42,367 nt of DNA from JBJTUH01 sp044346175 (lineage in GTDB: Bacteria; Cyanobacteriota; Vampirovibrionia; Vampirovibrionales; JAJTHC01), in contig JBIIZQ010000017.1 in assembly GCA_044346175.1 (NCBI GenBank), positions 1 to 42,367 of the forward strand, written 5' to 3'. The notes beneath the pieces were generated by a model. That model worked only from the letters and a program-made list of their open reading frames with translations. It was not told where the DNA came from and made no database searches. Shown piece after piece: positions 8,602 through 17,088 of the stretch. The stretch's first letter is position 1. The number at the start of each line of letters is the position of its first letter. Made by a program: the position numbers and the translations under genes.

Positions 8602-9702
8602 ATGATGATGATGATGTCTGATACAGAGGGTAAAGACGAAAAACCTACCGCCACACGGCTTGCCAAAGCGCGTGCAGAGGGTAATGTATGGCGAAGCCAA
8701 GACCTCGTTGCAGCCCTTATCACAGGAGGGGTCTTTTGGAGTACCCTTGCGATGCACCAAGCGTGGTCCGCCCAAAGCACGGTTGGACTAACCCATATCC
8801 TCCAATATCTTACAAAAATCGGTCATCTTGCCTCGCAAGGAGGACTCCATACCACAGACTGGATTGTATGGATACGGTGGAGTATTACCCAAACCTTGCA
8901 GCTCCTGTGGATGCCTCTTGCCGTGATTGCCGTGATTGGGGTCGTTGTCAATTTAGTGATTATTCAACCCCTGTTTACCCTCAAACCTCTTATGCCCTCT
9001 TTGAGTAAAGTGAATCCTGTGGAAGGCTTCAAACGTTTGTTTTCCCCTGAGGGGAGCAAAGAACTTCTCAAGGGGTTGGGGAAGTCACTCCTTATTTTAG
9101 TGATTGTTACCGCCGTATTACTTCAGGAGTGGCAACGCCTGTTGAGTATTGGTACGATGAGCCTATCTCAAGCCCTTCAAGTCATAGGGGAAGTCAATCA
9201 ACTCATGGCAACCCGCATTTTGTATGCTTTGCTCGCCATTGGCTTATTTGATGTGTGGTGGCAATATCGGGGTTACATGAAAAAAATGGGGATGAGTATC
9301 CAAGACATTAAAGAAGAAATGAAAACCCAAGAGGGTGACCAACGGATGAAACACCGTGTCAGGAACTTTGGGCGTAGCCTGTTGAGCAAGAAACGCCCTC
9401 TTGAGATGGTGAAAACCGCTGATGTCATTATCACAAACCCCACCCATTTTGCCGTTGCCATTAAATATGACCCCGTCATTTCACCTGCCCCGATGGTCGT
9501 TGCCAAAGGGGTTGACCACATGGCACTCAAAATTCGTGAAACCGCTAAAGCAAACAATATCATGATTGTAGAAAACCCCCCACTCGCTCGGGCTTTGTAC
9601 CGCAGTGTTGCACTTGAACAAATGATTCCCGAGGCATTTTTTACCGCCATTGCCGAGGTACTCGCCTTTGTCTATCGTGCCACAGGGAAACAAAAAGCGT
9701 AA
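8602..9702 (+). CDS. flhB: Flagellar export-switch protein FlhB
   Basis: FlhB wraps the FliPQR gate and sets substrate order, switching from rod/hook to filament export after self-cleavage between Asn and Pro. The cleavage motif NPTHFAVAIKYDP is intact near residues 278-290. The N-terminal KPTATRLAKARAEGNVWRSQDL is the conserved cytosolic leader, four membrane segments follow, and the linker MSIQDIKEEMKTQEGD precedes the cytosolic domain. The length of 366 is normal. The start is a run of five ATG codons (8602-8616), so the exact initiation codon is ambiguous by up to four residues. It is the last gene of the cluster; flhA does not follow, so the rest of the export apparatus lies elsewhere. 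Confidence 0.96.
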   Translation: MMMMMSDTEGKDEKPTATRLAKARAEGNVWRSQDLVAALITGGVFWSTLAMHQAWSAQSTVGLTHILQYLTKIGHLASQGGLHTTDWIVWIRWSITQTLQLLWMPLAVIAVIGVVVNLVIIQPLFTLKPLMPSLSKVNPVEGFKRLFSPEGSKELLKGLGKSLLILVIVTAVLLQEWQRLLSIGTMSLSQALQVIGEVNQLMATRILYALLAIGLFDVWWQYRGYMKKMGMSIQDIKEEMKTQEGDQRMKHRVRNFGRSLLSKKRPLEMVKTADVIITNPTHFAVAIKYDPVISPAPMVVAKGVDHMALKIRETAKANNIMIVENPPLARALYRSVALEQMIPEAFFTAIAEVLAFVYRATGKQKA

Positions 9703-9759
9703 AACCGTTCACCCCATAGCATGCCGACCCGTGTTAAGTAGGGACATAGTTAGGGACAA

Positions 9760-9801
9760 GGCAAAAAAGAAGCCCGTAAAAAGAAGGGCAATCTGTTTGC
9801 C
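9760..9801 (+). terminator. Nested hairpin downstream of flhB
   Basis: GGCAAA (9760-9765) pairs with TTTGCC (9796-9801). Inside, GCCC (9772-9775) pairs with GGGC (9786-9789). It lies 58 bases past the flhB stop, but the tail is only TTTG, so function as an intrinsic terminator is uncertain. The remaining bases to 9967 hold nothing clear. Confidence 0.35.
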
Positions 9802-9967
9802 TTTGTAACCGCTTAAAATAAACACCCTCTTGAGAAAGAAAGGCTATACGAAACGCTATATCTCAAGTATCCTTAAGGAAGTGTCTTGTTCACTTGGAAA
9901 TTGACGATAAAGAGATGCTCTCTTTATCTTTGACCGTGTTAGTTTGCCTTTGTAAGTATGTTGCTCA

Positions 9968-10687
9968 ATGTCCGATATGAAGCCCTCTGTTCCTAACCCT
10001 GAGTCATCAGAACCTTACGCCCATGAGGCACCGCCTCTACTTGAGGTGCTTGTACAGCCACCTTACACACTTTCTCGTATCGTGTTGACGGGGTTTATGG
10101 GTGCAGGGAAGTCTACTTTAGGACGAAAGCTTGCCCAGCGGATTGGCTACACCTTCATTGATACTGATATTTTACTTACAAAAGAACAAGGCTTAAATAT
10201 TCCTGACATCTTTGCCAAGCACGGCGAAGCTCATTTCAGAAAGCTTGAGGCGGCACTGTTTGAGCGTGTCATGAATCAATACAACATTGTTGTGGCAACG
10301 GGAGGCGGTACGCTTATGGCTGAAAGCTCTATGGCACTCGCACTTGATATGTCTACGGTACTTTGGCTTAAAGCATCTCCTGAGGTGCTTTATAAGCGTG
10401 TTTCGCAGAGTCATAAAACCCATCGACCCATTATGCGACTAGACGATGCCGAGCAACAGTTCCATAGCCTCTTCCAAGCCCGTGAGGCGTTCTATGCACA
10501 ATCGCACATTGCGATTCATACAGACAGGGTTCCTTCCTCACAGCACTTCCCTGTAGATGATGTTGTAGACCTTCTTCAACTTCCTAAGCTAACACCTATA
10601 CCTGAAAAATCTCAGGGGTACAAAACACGTGCTGCTTCGGGCAAAGGGTTCTCTCACCATGCAAGGCAACACCGCCCTCATGGCTAA
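9968..10687 (+). CDS. aroK: Shikimate kinase
   Basis: The enzyme phosphorylates shikimate with ATP on the way to chorismate. The kinase domain starts near residue 37 with IVLTGFMGAGKSTLGRKLA (Walker A GAGKST), then FIDTDILL with the Asp that binds shikimate, FAKHGEAHFRKLEA carrying the Arg of the substrate site, VATGGGTLM (the GGG motif), and RPIMR in the lid region. The family is usually about 170-180 residues; here 239, with a 36-residue N-terminal lead and a basic, histidine-rich tail after about residue 205. The start could also be the ATG at 9977. It runs alone, with a fresh promoter needed after flhB. The window also carries aroH, another gene of aromatic biosynthesis. Confidence 0.94.
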   Translation: MSDMKPSVPNPESSEPYAHEAPPLLEVLVQPPYTLSRIVLTGFMGAGKSTLGRKLAQRIGYTFIDTDILLTKEQGLNIPDIFAKHGEAHFRKLEAALFERVMNQYNIVVATGGGTLMAESSMALALDMSTVLWLKASPEVLYKRVSQSHKTHRPIMRLDDAEQQFHSLFQAREAFYAQSHIAIHTDRVPSSQHFPVDDVVDLLQLPKLTPIPEKSQGYKTRAASGKGFSHHARQHRPHG

Positions 10688-10778
10688 CATGGACAATGGT
10701 CTCATTGGTATGGGTAAAGGGTTTCTCCTTTTCTGCGTTATGACGCATCTTTTATCATTAGTACTGCTTTAAAGGTTT

Positions 10779-11972
10779 ATGGTTATGACCTCTTGGTTTC
10801 AATGGCTCGCTCATTTATTTCATCGTTCTGAAAGTAACCTACCTCAAACAGACAGAAGCACTTCAGTGCTTCCCTTGCCTGAGGAAACGCAGGCTAAAAC
10901 GCAGGAAATTGTCATCAAACCTTTGTTTAACCCTGTCACCTTTCAATTTGGTGAAGAAGATGTCTATATCATCCTTGACCTTGAAACCACAGGCCTAGAC
11001 TATCGTACAGAAGGTATTATTGAAATTGGTGCCGTGAAAGCAAAAGGTAATCAGATTATTGATACGTTCCATACGCTGATTAACCCCGAAAAACCCATTC
11101 GACACAGCAGCCAAAAGATTCACCATATCTCACAAGCCATGGTTGCTGAAGCACCGACCATTCAGAGTGTTCTCCCTCAGCTATTAAGTTTCATAGGTCA
11201 AGCACCACTGGTTGCCCATAATGTTCTTTTTGATTACAGCTTCTTGAATCAAGCGTGTAAGGTGCATCTTAAAGGTAAGCGTCTTACCAACCATAGGGTG
11301 GACACACAGGAAATGTTCAGAGTATGTTTTCAAGATGAACACAGCCATGGGCTTTCTGCCATGCTGGCTCGTTTTGGTCTTGAAAGCCACGTGGCCCATC
11401 GTGCTTTGGATGATGCCCTTGCACTGGCACAAGTATTCCCAAGACTACGTCAACTTTATGAACAACACATTGCTTGGGCAACGAGCCAATTTGGTCAGGT
11501 GAGTTTCCTCTTCGAGCGTTACCTACGCTTGCAACGCTCTGTACAGACACTCCAAGCAGAAATGGCTGATTTAAAAGAGCTTTTCAAGGTTTATTTCCAT
11601 GAAGGCGGTATGCCCGTTGAGGCCGTTTCAGGGGAGACCTTACTTGTAAGTAAGAAACGCCAATATGAGTATGATGAAGCTGCACTCGTGGCTTATTTCA
11701 AAGACGAACCCTACTTCCAAGAACTCATGAAACCCAACATGCGCGTACTTGAAAAGTGGCTTCATAGTAGCCAAAGCCCTCTCACTGAGGAACAAAAAGC
11801 GTTTATCCAATCGCAGAAGACCAAATTAACTGAGTCTTCCAATATTCAGGTCGTGAAGCCAACACCGCCTAAACTATCACCCGCTGACCATGTGCCACGA
11901 GTATTGCCCGAGGCAACTCAAGCACAATCTGAGACGCATCTATCTCAAGTTCCGCCAGTGTTCACTTCGTAA
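10779..11972 (+). CDS. DnaQ-family DEDDh 3'-5' exonuclease with C-terminal extension
   Basis: The exonuclease domain covers about residues 63-235. All motifs of the DEDDh class are present: ExoI in ILDLETTGLDYRTEGIIEIGAV, ExoII in VAHNVLFDYSFLN, and ExoIII in HRALDDALALAQVF. It is related to the proofreading domains of Pol III epsilon and PolC. Residues 235-397 have no recognisable domain; they are helical, then proline- and glutamine-rich, and no polymerase or UvrC-like nuclease part is present. The role could be proofreading or repair/degradation of single-stranded ends. AAAGG lies 5 bases before the ATG at 10779; a second ATG is at 10785. The preceding gene ends 91 bases upstream. Confidence 0.88.
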   Translation: MVMTSWFQWLAHLFHRSESNLPQTDRSTSVLPLPEETQAKTQEIVIKPLFNPVTFQFGEEDVYIILDLETTGLDYRTEGIIEIGAVKAKGNQIIDTFHTLINPEKPIRHSSQKIHHISQAMVAEAPTIQSVLPQLLSFIGQAPLVAHNVLFDYSFLNQACKVHLKGKRLTNHRVDTQEMFRVCFQDEHSHGLSAMLARFGLESHVAHRALDDALALAQVFPRLRQLYEQHIAWATSQFGQVSFLFERYLRLQRSVQTLQAEMADLKELFKVYFHEGGMPVEAVSGETLLVSKKRQYEYDEAALVAYFKDEPYFQELMKPNMRVLEKWLHSSQSPLTEEQKAFIQSQKTKLTESSNIQVVKPTPPKLSPADHVPRVLPEATQAQSETHLSQVPPVFTS

Positions 11973-12075
11973 ATACTGTTTGGGTAGGGCTTAAGAAAAG
12001 GACTTGAGTCTCTCACAGTAAGGGACTTTGTCATTATTAGTAGCTGTCCCGTATCCCTAAATGTGTTTACAACTT

Positions 12076-12084
12076 TGATATAAT
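12076..12084 (+). promoter_or_regulatory. Extended -10 element before the methyltransferase gene
   Basis: TGATATAAT is a perfect extended -10 (TGnTATAAT), 104 bases before the methyltransferase ATG. No good -35 hexamer stands at 17-18 bases, which extended -10 promoters tolerate. Confidence 0.4.
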
Positions 12085-12110
12085 TAGGAGTGCTTTATTG
12101 TAAAGAAGCA

Positions 12111-12136
12111 TATAAAATAATGTATGTTATTATATA
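12111..12136. promoter_or_regulatory. Near-perfect inverted repeat, candidate controller operator
   Basis: TATAAAATAA and TTATTATATA flank TGTATG and pair at 9 of 10 positions. The right arm runs into a TATAAT at 12133-12138. The site is about 50 bases before the methyltransferase start, so a bound Xre-type controller from the same island could repress this gene. Assignment to that protein is inference. Confidence 0.4.
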
Positions 12137-12187
12137 ATGTAGTTTTAGTATGTTCTTTTAATCAAAATGAAAGTTCAGAGGCTTTTT

Positions 12188-13300
12188 ATGTTAAACGGTA
12201 AATTTAGTATTCTATCTACATTTACAGGAGGGGGAGGCTTAGACATAGGCTTCCATGGCGATTTTACACTGTTTAATAAATATTTTAAAGACTTGCCTTT
12301 TGATACTCTTATTGCGAGTGATAAAAACCCTTATGCGTGCGAAACTATCAAGCATAATACCAAATATTTTTCTAGGACGGAAATTATATGTGCTGACATA
12401 ACACAGTACGATTTTAAAACGATTAAGGGTTCTTTTGATGTTTTACTAGGTGGCTTTCCTTGTGTTACCTTTTCTGTTGTGGGTAAGCAACAAGGCATTG
12501 CGGATGACCTAAATGGAAAGCTTTATGAAAGTTTTGCTACATACGTTGAATACTTTAAACCCAAAGTATTTTTAGCCGAGAATGTTAAAGGTATTTTGTC
12601 CGCCAACAAGGGAGAAGCCGTTAAAATCATCAAACAAAGATTTGAAATAGATGGATACGATTTAAAAGTTTTTTTAGTTAATTTTGCAGACTTTGGAGTA
12701 CCTCAATTAAGGCAACGGGTTTTATTTATTGGTATTAGAAAAGATATAAAAACGCCTTTTATTCCTCCTGAATATACACGATTTAACAATCACCTTAATG
12801 TGGAGGAGGCTTTTGCTGATTTACCTGAGTATTGTCCTAATCATCAACTTTTAAAGTCATCTAAGCGAACAGAACAAATGCTTAGTTTGATTCCCGAAGG
12901 TGGCAATTTTAAAGCTTTAATTGGTACTGAATATGAAGTAAAAGGTCTAATGTCCAATATATATAGAAGACTAAAGGGAAATGAACCCTCTTATACCATT
13001 CTTGCATCAGGGGGTGGTGGAACTTGGACGTATCATCACAAAGATGCAAGAGCTTTAACTAATAGAGAGAGAGCTAGGCTACAGTCGTTCCCTGATGATT
13101 TTGTATTCCATGGAACAACTACAGAAGTCCGCAGACAAATAGGGAATGCTGTTCCTCCTGTAGGGATATACCCTTTTGCAGAAAGAATTGCCTGTGTACT
13201 TCAAGGTATTGTCCCCGCCTATGAACCTACGAACTGTATTCAAGAAATTTATATCGACTCCTCAGTAGATTCAAAACCGAAACAATTACTCCTGCTATAG
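12188..13300 (+). CDS. DNA (cytosine-5-)-methyltransferase of a type II R-M system
   Basis: This 370-residue enzyme transfers a methyl group from SAM to C5 of cytosine. Motifs appear in order: FTGGGGLDIGF (motif I, SAM binding), GGFPCVTFS with the catalytic Cys (motif IV, about 88-96), ENVKG (motif VI), QLRQRVLFIGIR (motif VIII), the variable target-recognition region, then ALTNRERARLQSFPDDF and RRQIGNAVPP (motifs IX-X). I chose the ATG at 12188 because AGAGG lies 7 bases upstream; an ATG at 12167 in frame is the longer option. Its last 6 bases overlap the end of the opposing restriction gene. The gene is clearly AT-richer than its flanks, as expected for a transferred R-M cassette. The target sequence cannot be read from the protein. 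Confidence 0.95.
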   Translation: MLNGKFSILSTFTGGGGLDIGFHGDFTLFNKYFKDLPFDTLIASDKNPYACETIKHNTKYFSRTEIICADITQYDFKTIKGSFDVLLGGFPCVTFSVVGKQQGIADDLNGKLYESFATYVEYFKPKVFLAENVKGILSANKGEAVKIIKQRFEIDGYDLKVFLVNFADFGVPQLRQRVLFIGIRKDIKTPFIPPEYTRFNNHLNVEEAFADLPEYCPNHQLLKSSKRTEQMLSLIPEGGNFKALIGTEYEVKGLMSNIYRRLKGNEPSYTILASGGGGTWTYHHKDARALTNRERARLQSFPDDFVFHGTTTEVRRQIGNAVPPVGIYPFAERIACVLQGIVPAYEPTNCIQEIYIDSSVDSKPKQLLLL

Positions 13301-13852
13301 AAAAAGATATCCTGTTCTGATTGGTTTTAATTTTTTTTCTTGGATAATGTCTTTGTATATACTAAACCTAGGTCTTCTGCCTTGAGTCTTTTGTTCCGAA
13401 ACTGTTTGATATTTATTTACTCTAATAGAATCAGTATCTTCAATTAAGTAAATATCAAAATAACCATCCCATAAGCCCTTACGATAAAAATCAACGAAAT
13501 ACAGTTCATCCCAAACCGATTTGGGTCCAAATGAAGTAAGATCGGGTAAAACACTACAGGCTTTTACTTGTATCCTCTTTTTCCTATTGTAATCATAACA
13601 ATCAAAAGACGTGTTGGCTTTAGGGATATTTTTAGTCATTCTGTAGGTATTCATTTCTAAACAGAAAGCACCTTCTGATAAGCCTTCTGGTAAGTTTACC
13701 GACCTTGCCTCAAGTTCGTTTAGTTTTTCACAAAGATTTCTCCATGACAAATATATCTCAGCGAGAGATTGTCTATCAGATTCTTCAAACTTTATAAGAT
13801 TAGTTTGGAAATTCCCTTCAGGCAACTCTATAATTAAGCGTTCTTCTTTCAC
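13295..13852 (-). CDS. Probable type II restriction endonuclease
   Basis: The 185-residue product lies tail-to-tail with the methyltransferase and directly behind a controller-like gene, the usual place of the restriction enzyme. A likely PD-(D/E)xK core is visible: Glu60 in a helix, Asp84 in SFDCYD, and Gln95-Val-Lys97 in KRIQVKAC, followed by LTSFGPKSVWDELYFVDFY. The D...QxK variant is known among restriction enzymes. From memory the sequence resembles the Bsp6I family (GCNGC cutters), but I could not check this and the specificity is open. Its ATG overlaps the stop of the upstream gene by 4 bases (ATGA), implying translational coupling, so the nuclease appears only after the controller. 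AT-rich like the rest of the island. Confidence 0.72.
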   Translation of the reverse strand: MKEERLIIELPEGNFQTNLIKFEESDRQSLAEIYLSWRNLCEKLNELEARSVNLPEGLSEGAFCLEMNTYRMTKNIPKANTSFDCYDYNRKKRIQVKACSVLPDLTSFGPKSVWDELYFVDFYRKGLWDGYFDIYLIEDTDSIRVNKYQTVSEQKTQGRRPRFSIYKDIIQEKKLKPIRTGYLFL

Positions 13853-14055
13853 AACAACTCCTTTATCTCAACTTGCAAGGCTTCTGCTAGTTTCTCAATG
13901 TTTTGGAGTGTTATATTCTTTTCAGCTCGTTCAATCATTCCTATATAGGTACGATGCAAACCACAAATTTCAGCTAACTCTTCTTGAGATAGCTTTAAAT
14001 CAAGTCGGTGCTTTTTTACTTGTTCAGCAAATCTTTTCAACACTGGAGTAGTCAT
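13849..14055 (-). CDS. Xre-family controller protein of the R-M system
   Basis: This is a 68-residue protein made almost entirely of one helix-turn-helix domain: FAEQVKKHRLDLKLSQEELAEICGLHRTYIGMIERAEKNITLQNIEKLAEAL is the usual Xre/C-protein pattern, with recognition helix around LHRTYIGMIER. C proteins of R-M systems bind their own promoter and delay restriction until host DNA is methylated. The operon order controller-restriction enzyme, with a 4-base overlap, supports that role. The open frame reaches back to a TTG at 14106, but the ATG at 14055 gives the normal family length. No strong ribosome-binding site is seen, which may indicate a leaderless or weakly translated message. Confidence 0.85.
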   Translation of the reverse strand: MTTPVLKRFAEQVKKHRLDLKLSQEELAEICGLHRTYIGMIERAEKNITLQNIEKLAEALQVEIKELL

Positions 14056-14351
14056 TTGATAACGCACCAACCTTATAAAAAATAATATTTGAGCTAACGT
14101 CCCCAAATGTTAACGTAATACAGGTTCTTTTTCTACATACTATAATTAGCAAAAATGCGTTAAAACTTTGTTTTTATTTACTATCAATAATAAATTAGGG
14201 ATAGTATTTTGTTTGAACGTTACGAACAGCTGTTGCCTCCTTTAGCGAAGACGGTACCTCTTAAAAAGAAACGTCGTTAGTCTTTCAATAGGACTCTAGT
14301 CGTGCTAAGCTGGAAGGGTACTAATTCAAATTTAAGGATACTCCTCTCAGC

Positions 14352-14955
14352 TGATTACACTGCCCTCATAAAATTGACGATAGTAGTCTTGCCCGATAAA
14401 GCAAAAAACAAATCGACTGTGCCTTGCTTCAAAGCATCCGCCAACGCCTTTTAAAAAGCAACCACTTAAAAGTGTGCCTATTTCCTCTGTCGGACATATG
14501 ACCAAAGAACCCGCTACCCTTGCCATTAGCATTCAAGCAGGTGGATCAGACAGTATGGCGATTCCTTCAAATTCCATTACACGCAAGACGATGTAGTTAC
14601 TTCTCTTATGCAAGACTACTGCTTAGCTATTTACGCCCAACGGGGGGAAAGTGTGAAAACTACCGTTGGCATGTGCAATTGGCGGTTAATTTTGAGCCTA
14701 ATATCATTATGAATGACGGCGAAAATGTCGTCGCCACGATGAAAAACACCCGCCCCGATTGGTGTGCCAACGTATGGGGCAGTACCGAAGAGACTACCGC
14801 AGGCATTACACGCCTAAAAGCTCTTGATGCTCAAAATGTCTTGCCACGGCAAGCAATTGGGGTGAATGAATCCAAAACCAAGCATTTGTTTGATAACCGC
14901 CACGGTACGCATACTTGATAGCATCATGCGTGTGTGTAATATTCTACTTATCTAA
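14352..14955 (+). pseudogene. ahcY: Decayed adenosylhomocysteinase gene
   Basis: Broken frames together spell the N-terminal half of S-adenosylhomocysteine hydrolase. In order they read KIDDSSLA and a stop, KKQID...LQSIRQR, then FKKQPLKSVPISSVGHMTKE and IQAGGSDSMAIPSNS, then (shifted) TQDDVVTSLMQDY and IYAQRGES, then from 14655 ENYRWHVQLAVNFEPN, IIMNDGENVVAT, STEETTAGITRLKAL and AIGVNESKTKHLFDNRHGT, and after a last shift LDSIMRVCNILLI and a stop. Substrate- and catalysis-related residues (the MNDG Asp, the TEETTAG Glu, the Lys and Asp of TKHLFDN) survive, so the loss is by frameshift and truncation. The NAD-binding domain and C-terminus are absent. The enzyme normally clears SAH left by methyltransferases; a working copy would have to be elsewhere. 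Confidence 0.85.
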
Positions 14956-15058
14956 TCCCTTAGTCTAGCTTGGAAGATACGAGGTACATAATACCCCAAA
15001 AAAGAGGCAGGACGGATAAGGTCATACCTCTCTTGGGGGTTGGCGACTAAAATGAGGT

Positions 15059-16288
15059 TTATTGTGTTTTGGAGAGGTCAAACATCGGTAAGTAAAGTGC
15101 CATCATGACGAACAACACAATACCCCCGACAATGACAATCATGAGAGGTTCAATTAACTTTGAAACAGTCTCAAGCACTTCATCTACTTCACGGTCAAGA
15201 ATATCACCCGCCTTATTAAGCATTCTATCCATTTCCCCCGTTTCTTCCCCAACGGCTATCATCTTATAAACCATTTTGGGGATAAGTCCAGTTTTCTCAA
15301 GCAGTTTGGACAAGGAAGAGGTTCCTGACATCAACGTGGTTTTTACTTCTGCAAGAGAATCATGAATCAAACGGTTATCAATGGTATCCACAGAGCTTGA
15401 AACGGCTTCAATCATGGGTACCCCTGAAGCTAGGAGCGTGGCAAGCGTACGAATGAAACGGCTTACGTGAATTTTAGTGATTAACAGCCCCACTAAGGGA
15501 ATACGCAAGACCAATCCGTCAATAATCGGACGACCCACCCCATTATAGAAATTGAGAATCCAAGCGATAGCGCCCGCCGTTAATCCCAGCAGTAACCACC
15601 AGAAGCTACAGGTAAAACGACTCATGGCAATCAAAATTTTAGTAGGTTCGGGCAAGTCCGTTTTAGACTGTTGGAACACTTTCTCAAAGTTAGGGACAAC
15701 CACAATCATAATGACGACAATAACCAAGACCACCACAAGAACGGTAAAGCCCGGATACATCATGGCTGCCATCAGCTTACCCTGTAAGTGGTTCATTTTC
15801 TCAAGCAATACGGCAAGCCTAGCGGCAATGGTATCCATGTTCCCTGAGATTTCACCAGCTTTGATGGTTTTGATAAAGAAGTTATCGAAGTCTCGGTGTC
15901 GTGACAGTGCAAAACTGAAAGCATCCCCCCCTACAACGTCGCTACGCACTTGGCGTAAGACCTTTTGGGTATGTTCCGAGGTTGATTGTTGCTCCAGCAA
16001 GTATAGCCCTTCCACAAGCGTAATACCTGCTTGAAGGAGTACAGCAAGCTGTTGCACAATAATGACTTTTTCTTTCGAGGGAATCCGAGGGGCGAAAATA
16101 ATATCAAGCCCAGGTAAACTCCCAATAAAGTTACGAAAGTTAAACTCTTGAATGGCATCAATTTCCACCACAATTTTCCCTTGTGCCACAAGTTGCTCTT
16201 TTACCGCCGTGGCAGTCGTCCCTTGAAGCTTGAGCATTTCAAAGCCATTTTTTGACTGGTCTAAAACTTTAACTTCATATAAAGGCAT
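15059..16288 (-). CDS. pilC: Type IV pilus / type II secretion inner-membrane protein PilC (GspF family)
   Basis: PilC is the polytopic inner-membrane platform that couples the PilB/PilT motors to pilin assembly or retraction. The 409-residue product starts MPLYEVKVLDQSKNG, and has two tandem T2SSF domains, each with a helical bundle and membrane helices. Family signatures are FAPRIPSKEKVIIVQQLAVLLQAGITLVEGL, IKAGEISGNMDTIAARLA, and in the second half IRTLATLLASGVPMIEAVSS and MIAVGEETGEMDRMLNKAGDILDREVDEVLE. The ATG at 16288 has AGGAG 8 bases upstream and fits the family start; eight more codons upstream are open. No pilB, pilT or pilin gene adjoins, so it sits apart from the usual operon. 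Confidence 0.93.
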   Translation of the reverse strand: MPLYEVKVLDQSKNGFEMLKLQGTTATAVKEQLVAQGKIVVEIDAIQEFNFRNFIGSLPGLDIIFAPRIPSKEKVIIVQQLAVLLQAGITLVEGLYLLEQQSTSEHTQKVLRQVRSDVVGGDAFSFALSRHRDFDNFFIKTIKAGEISGNMDTIAARLAVLLEKMNHLQGKLMAAMMYPGFTVLVVVLVIVVIMIVVVPNFEKVFQQSKTDLPEPTKILIAMSRFTCSFWWLLLGLTAGAIAWILNFYNGVGRPIIDGLVLRIPLVGLLITKIHVSRFIRTLATLLASGVPMIEAVSSSVDTIDNRLIHDSLAEVKTTLMSGTSSLSKLLEKTGLIPKMVYKMIAVGEETGEMDRMLNKAGDILDREVDEVLETVSKLIEPLMIVIVGGIVLFVMMALYLPMFDLSKTQ

Positions 16289-16641
16289 GGAGGCATCTCC
16301 TAAACAATGCAAGGGGTATCATCAATCGGCTCATAGCCCAAGGAAGGCTCGTTATCGTATGGTATCGAGTCCAACCTGTATAGACTCCACATCCTTCAAA
16401 GGAAGTTCCTTCACTCAGTGGACGCTACGTGTGAGGGAACATGACCATGATGATGTTTTTCATACGATAAACTCATAAAAGGCATGCCACAGTTAAAGAC
16501 ACACAGAAACACACCGATAACTAGTAATATTGTTTGATACAAGCACTCTAATGTTCAGAAAGGGGTTGCCATCCCCTAAAACCTGTTACCTACTATATAT
16601 CATCCTCACACCCCATCATGAAAGATTAGGCTAGATTCGTT

Positions 16642-17088
16642 ATGATGTTTGCCATGCGTTCCTGTAAAATGTGTAAGAAAAATTTCTATCAAAGCATGAC
16701 GGCAGAAACCTCAGTGGCAGAAGATGGCATGTGTCCTGTTTGTGCTGAAAAGAAAAGCTCTTACTACTTTCTCATTTTTGACTACATTCGAGACCATGCA
16801 AACTGCACAGTGGATGAAATCCATGCTGCAACAGGGATTGAATATGCCTTAATCCATCATCTGGTATCCACAGGGGCTTTTAAACAAGGGTTACGAGTGT
16901 GCAGACAGTGCAAAAAGCCCGTTGATAATGCCTCTAAAGCACACATGTGCCAAGAGTGTGCCACCCATCTCAGCCGAGGTATGCAAAGTAGGCTAGACAG
17001 TAAAACACGTGACAGTATTCAAAAAGTCTTGCAACAACCACCACCCGTTGCCCGTTCGAGTGGTTCAGGTTATGGGTTGGGACGTTAA
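16642..17088 (+). CDS. Zinc-ribbon protein similar to YvyF flagellar-operon proteins
   Basis: The 148-residue product carries four CxxC pairs: CKMC near residue 8, CPVC near 31, CRQC near 87 and CQEC near 103. Between them lies a helical segment with a winged-helix look (FDYIRDHANCTVDEIHAATGIEYALIHHL in outline). This arrangement, two zinc knuckles around a MerR-like helix-turn-helix, is that of the flagellar-operon protein TIGR03826/YvyF, whose function is regulatory but poorly defined. The tail is glutamine-, proline- and serine-rich. It stands opposite pilC with a 353-base shared upstream region. A hairpin overlaps its stop codon (17068-17097). The family call is by pattern only. Confidence 0.6.
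   Translation: MMFAMRSCKMCKKNFYQSMTAETSVAEDGMCPVCAEKKSSYYFLIFDYIRDHANCTVDEIHAATGIEYALIHHLVSTGAFKQGLRVCRQCKKPVDNASKAHMCQECATHLSRGMQSRLDSKTRDSIQKVLQQPPPVARSSGSGYGLGR

Noticed and set aside
8451..9693. Several long minus-strand frames opposite fliR and flhB
   Set aside because: They mirror conserved flagellar proteins, lack ribosome-binding sites and show no protein-like motifs.
14203..14280. Short frame reading LFERYEQLLPPLAKTV and a basic end, looking like a transposase or ribosomal protein tail
   Set aside because: Only about 26 codons, no start with a ribosome-binding site, no terminal repeats and no second fragment nearby. It may be the end of a lost gene but cannot be named.
14520..14918. 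132-residue open frame as a real gene
   Set aside because: Only its second half matches a protein (AhcY); the first half is that gene read out of frame.
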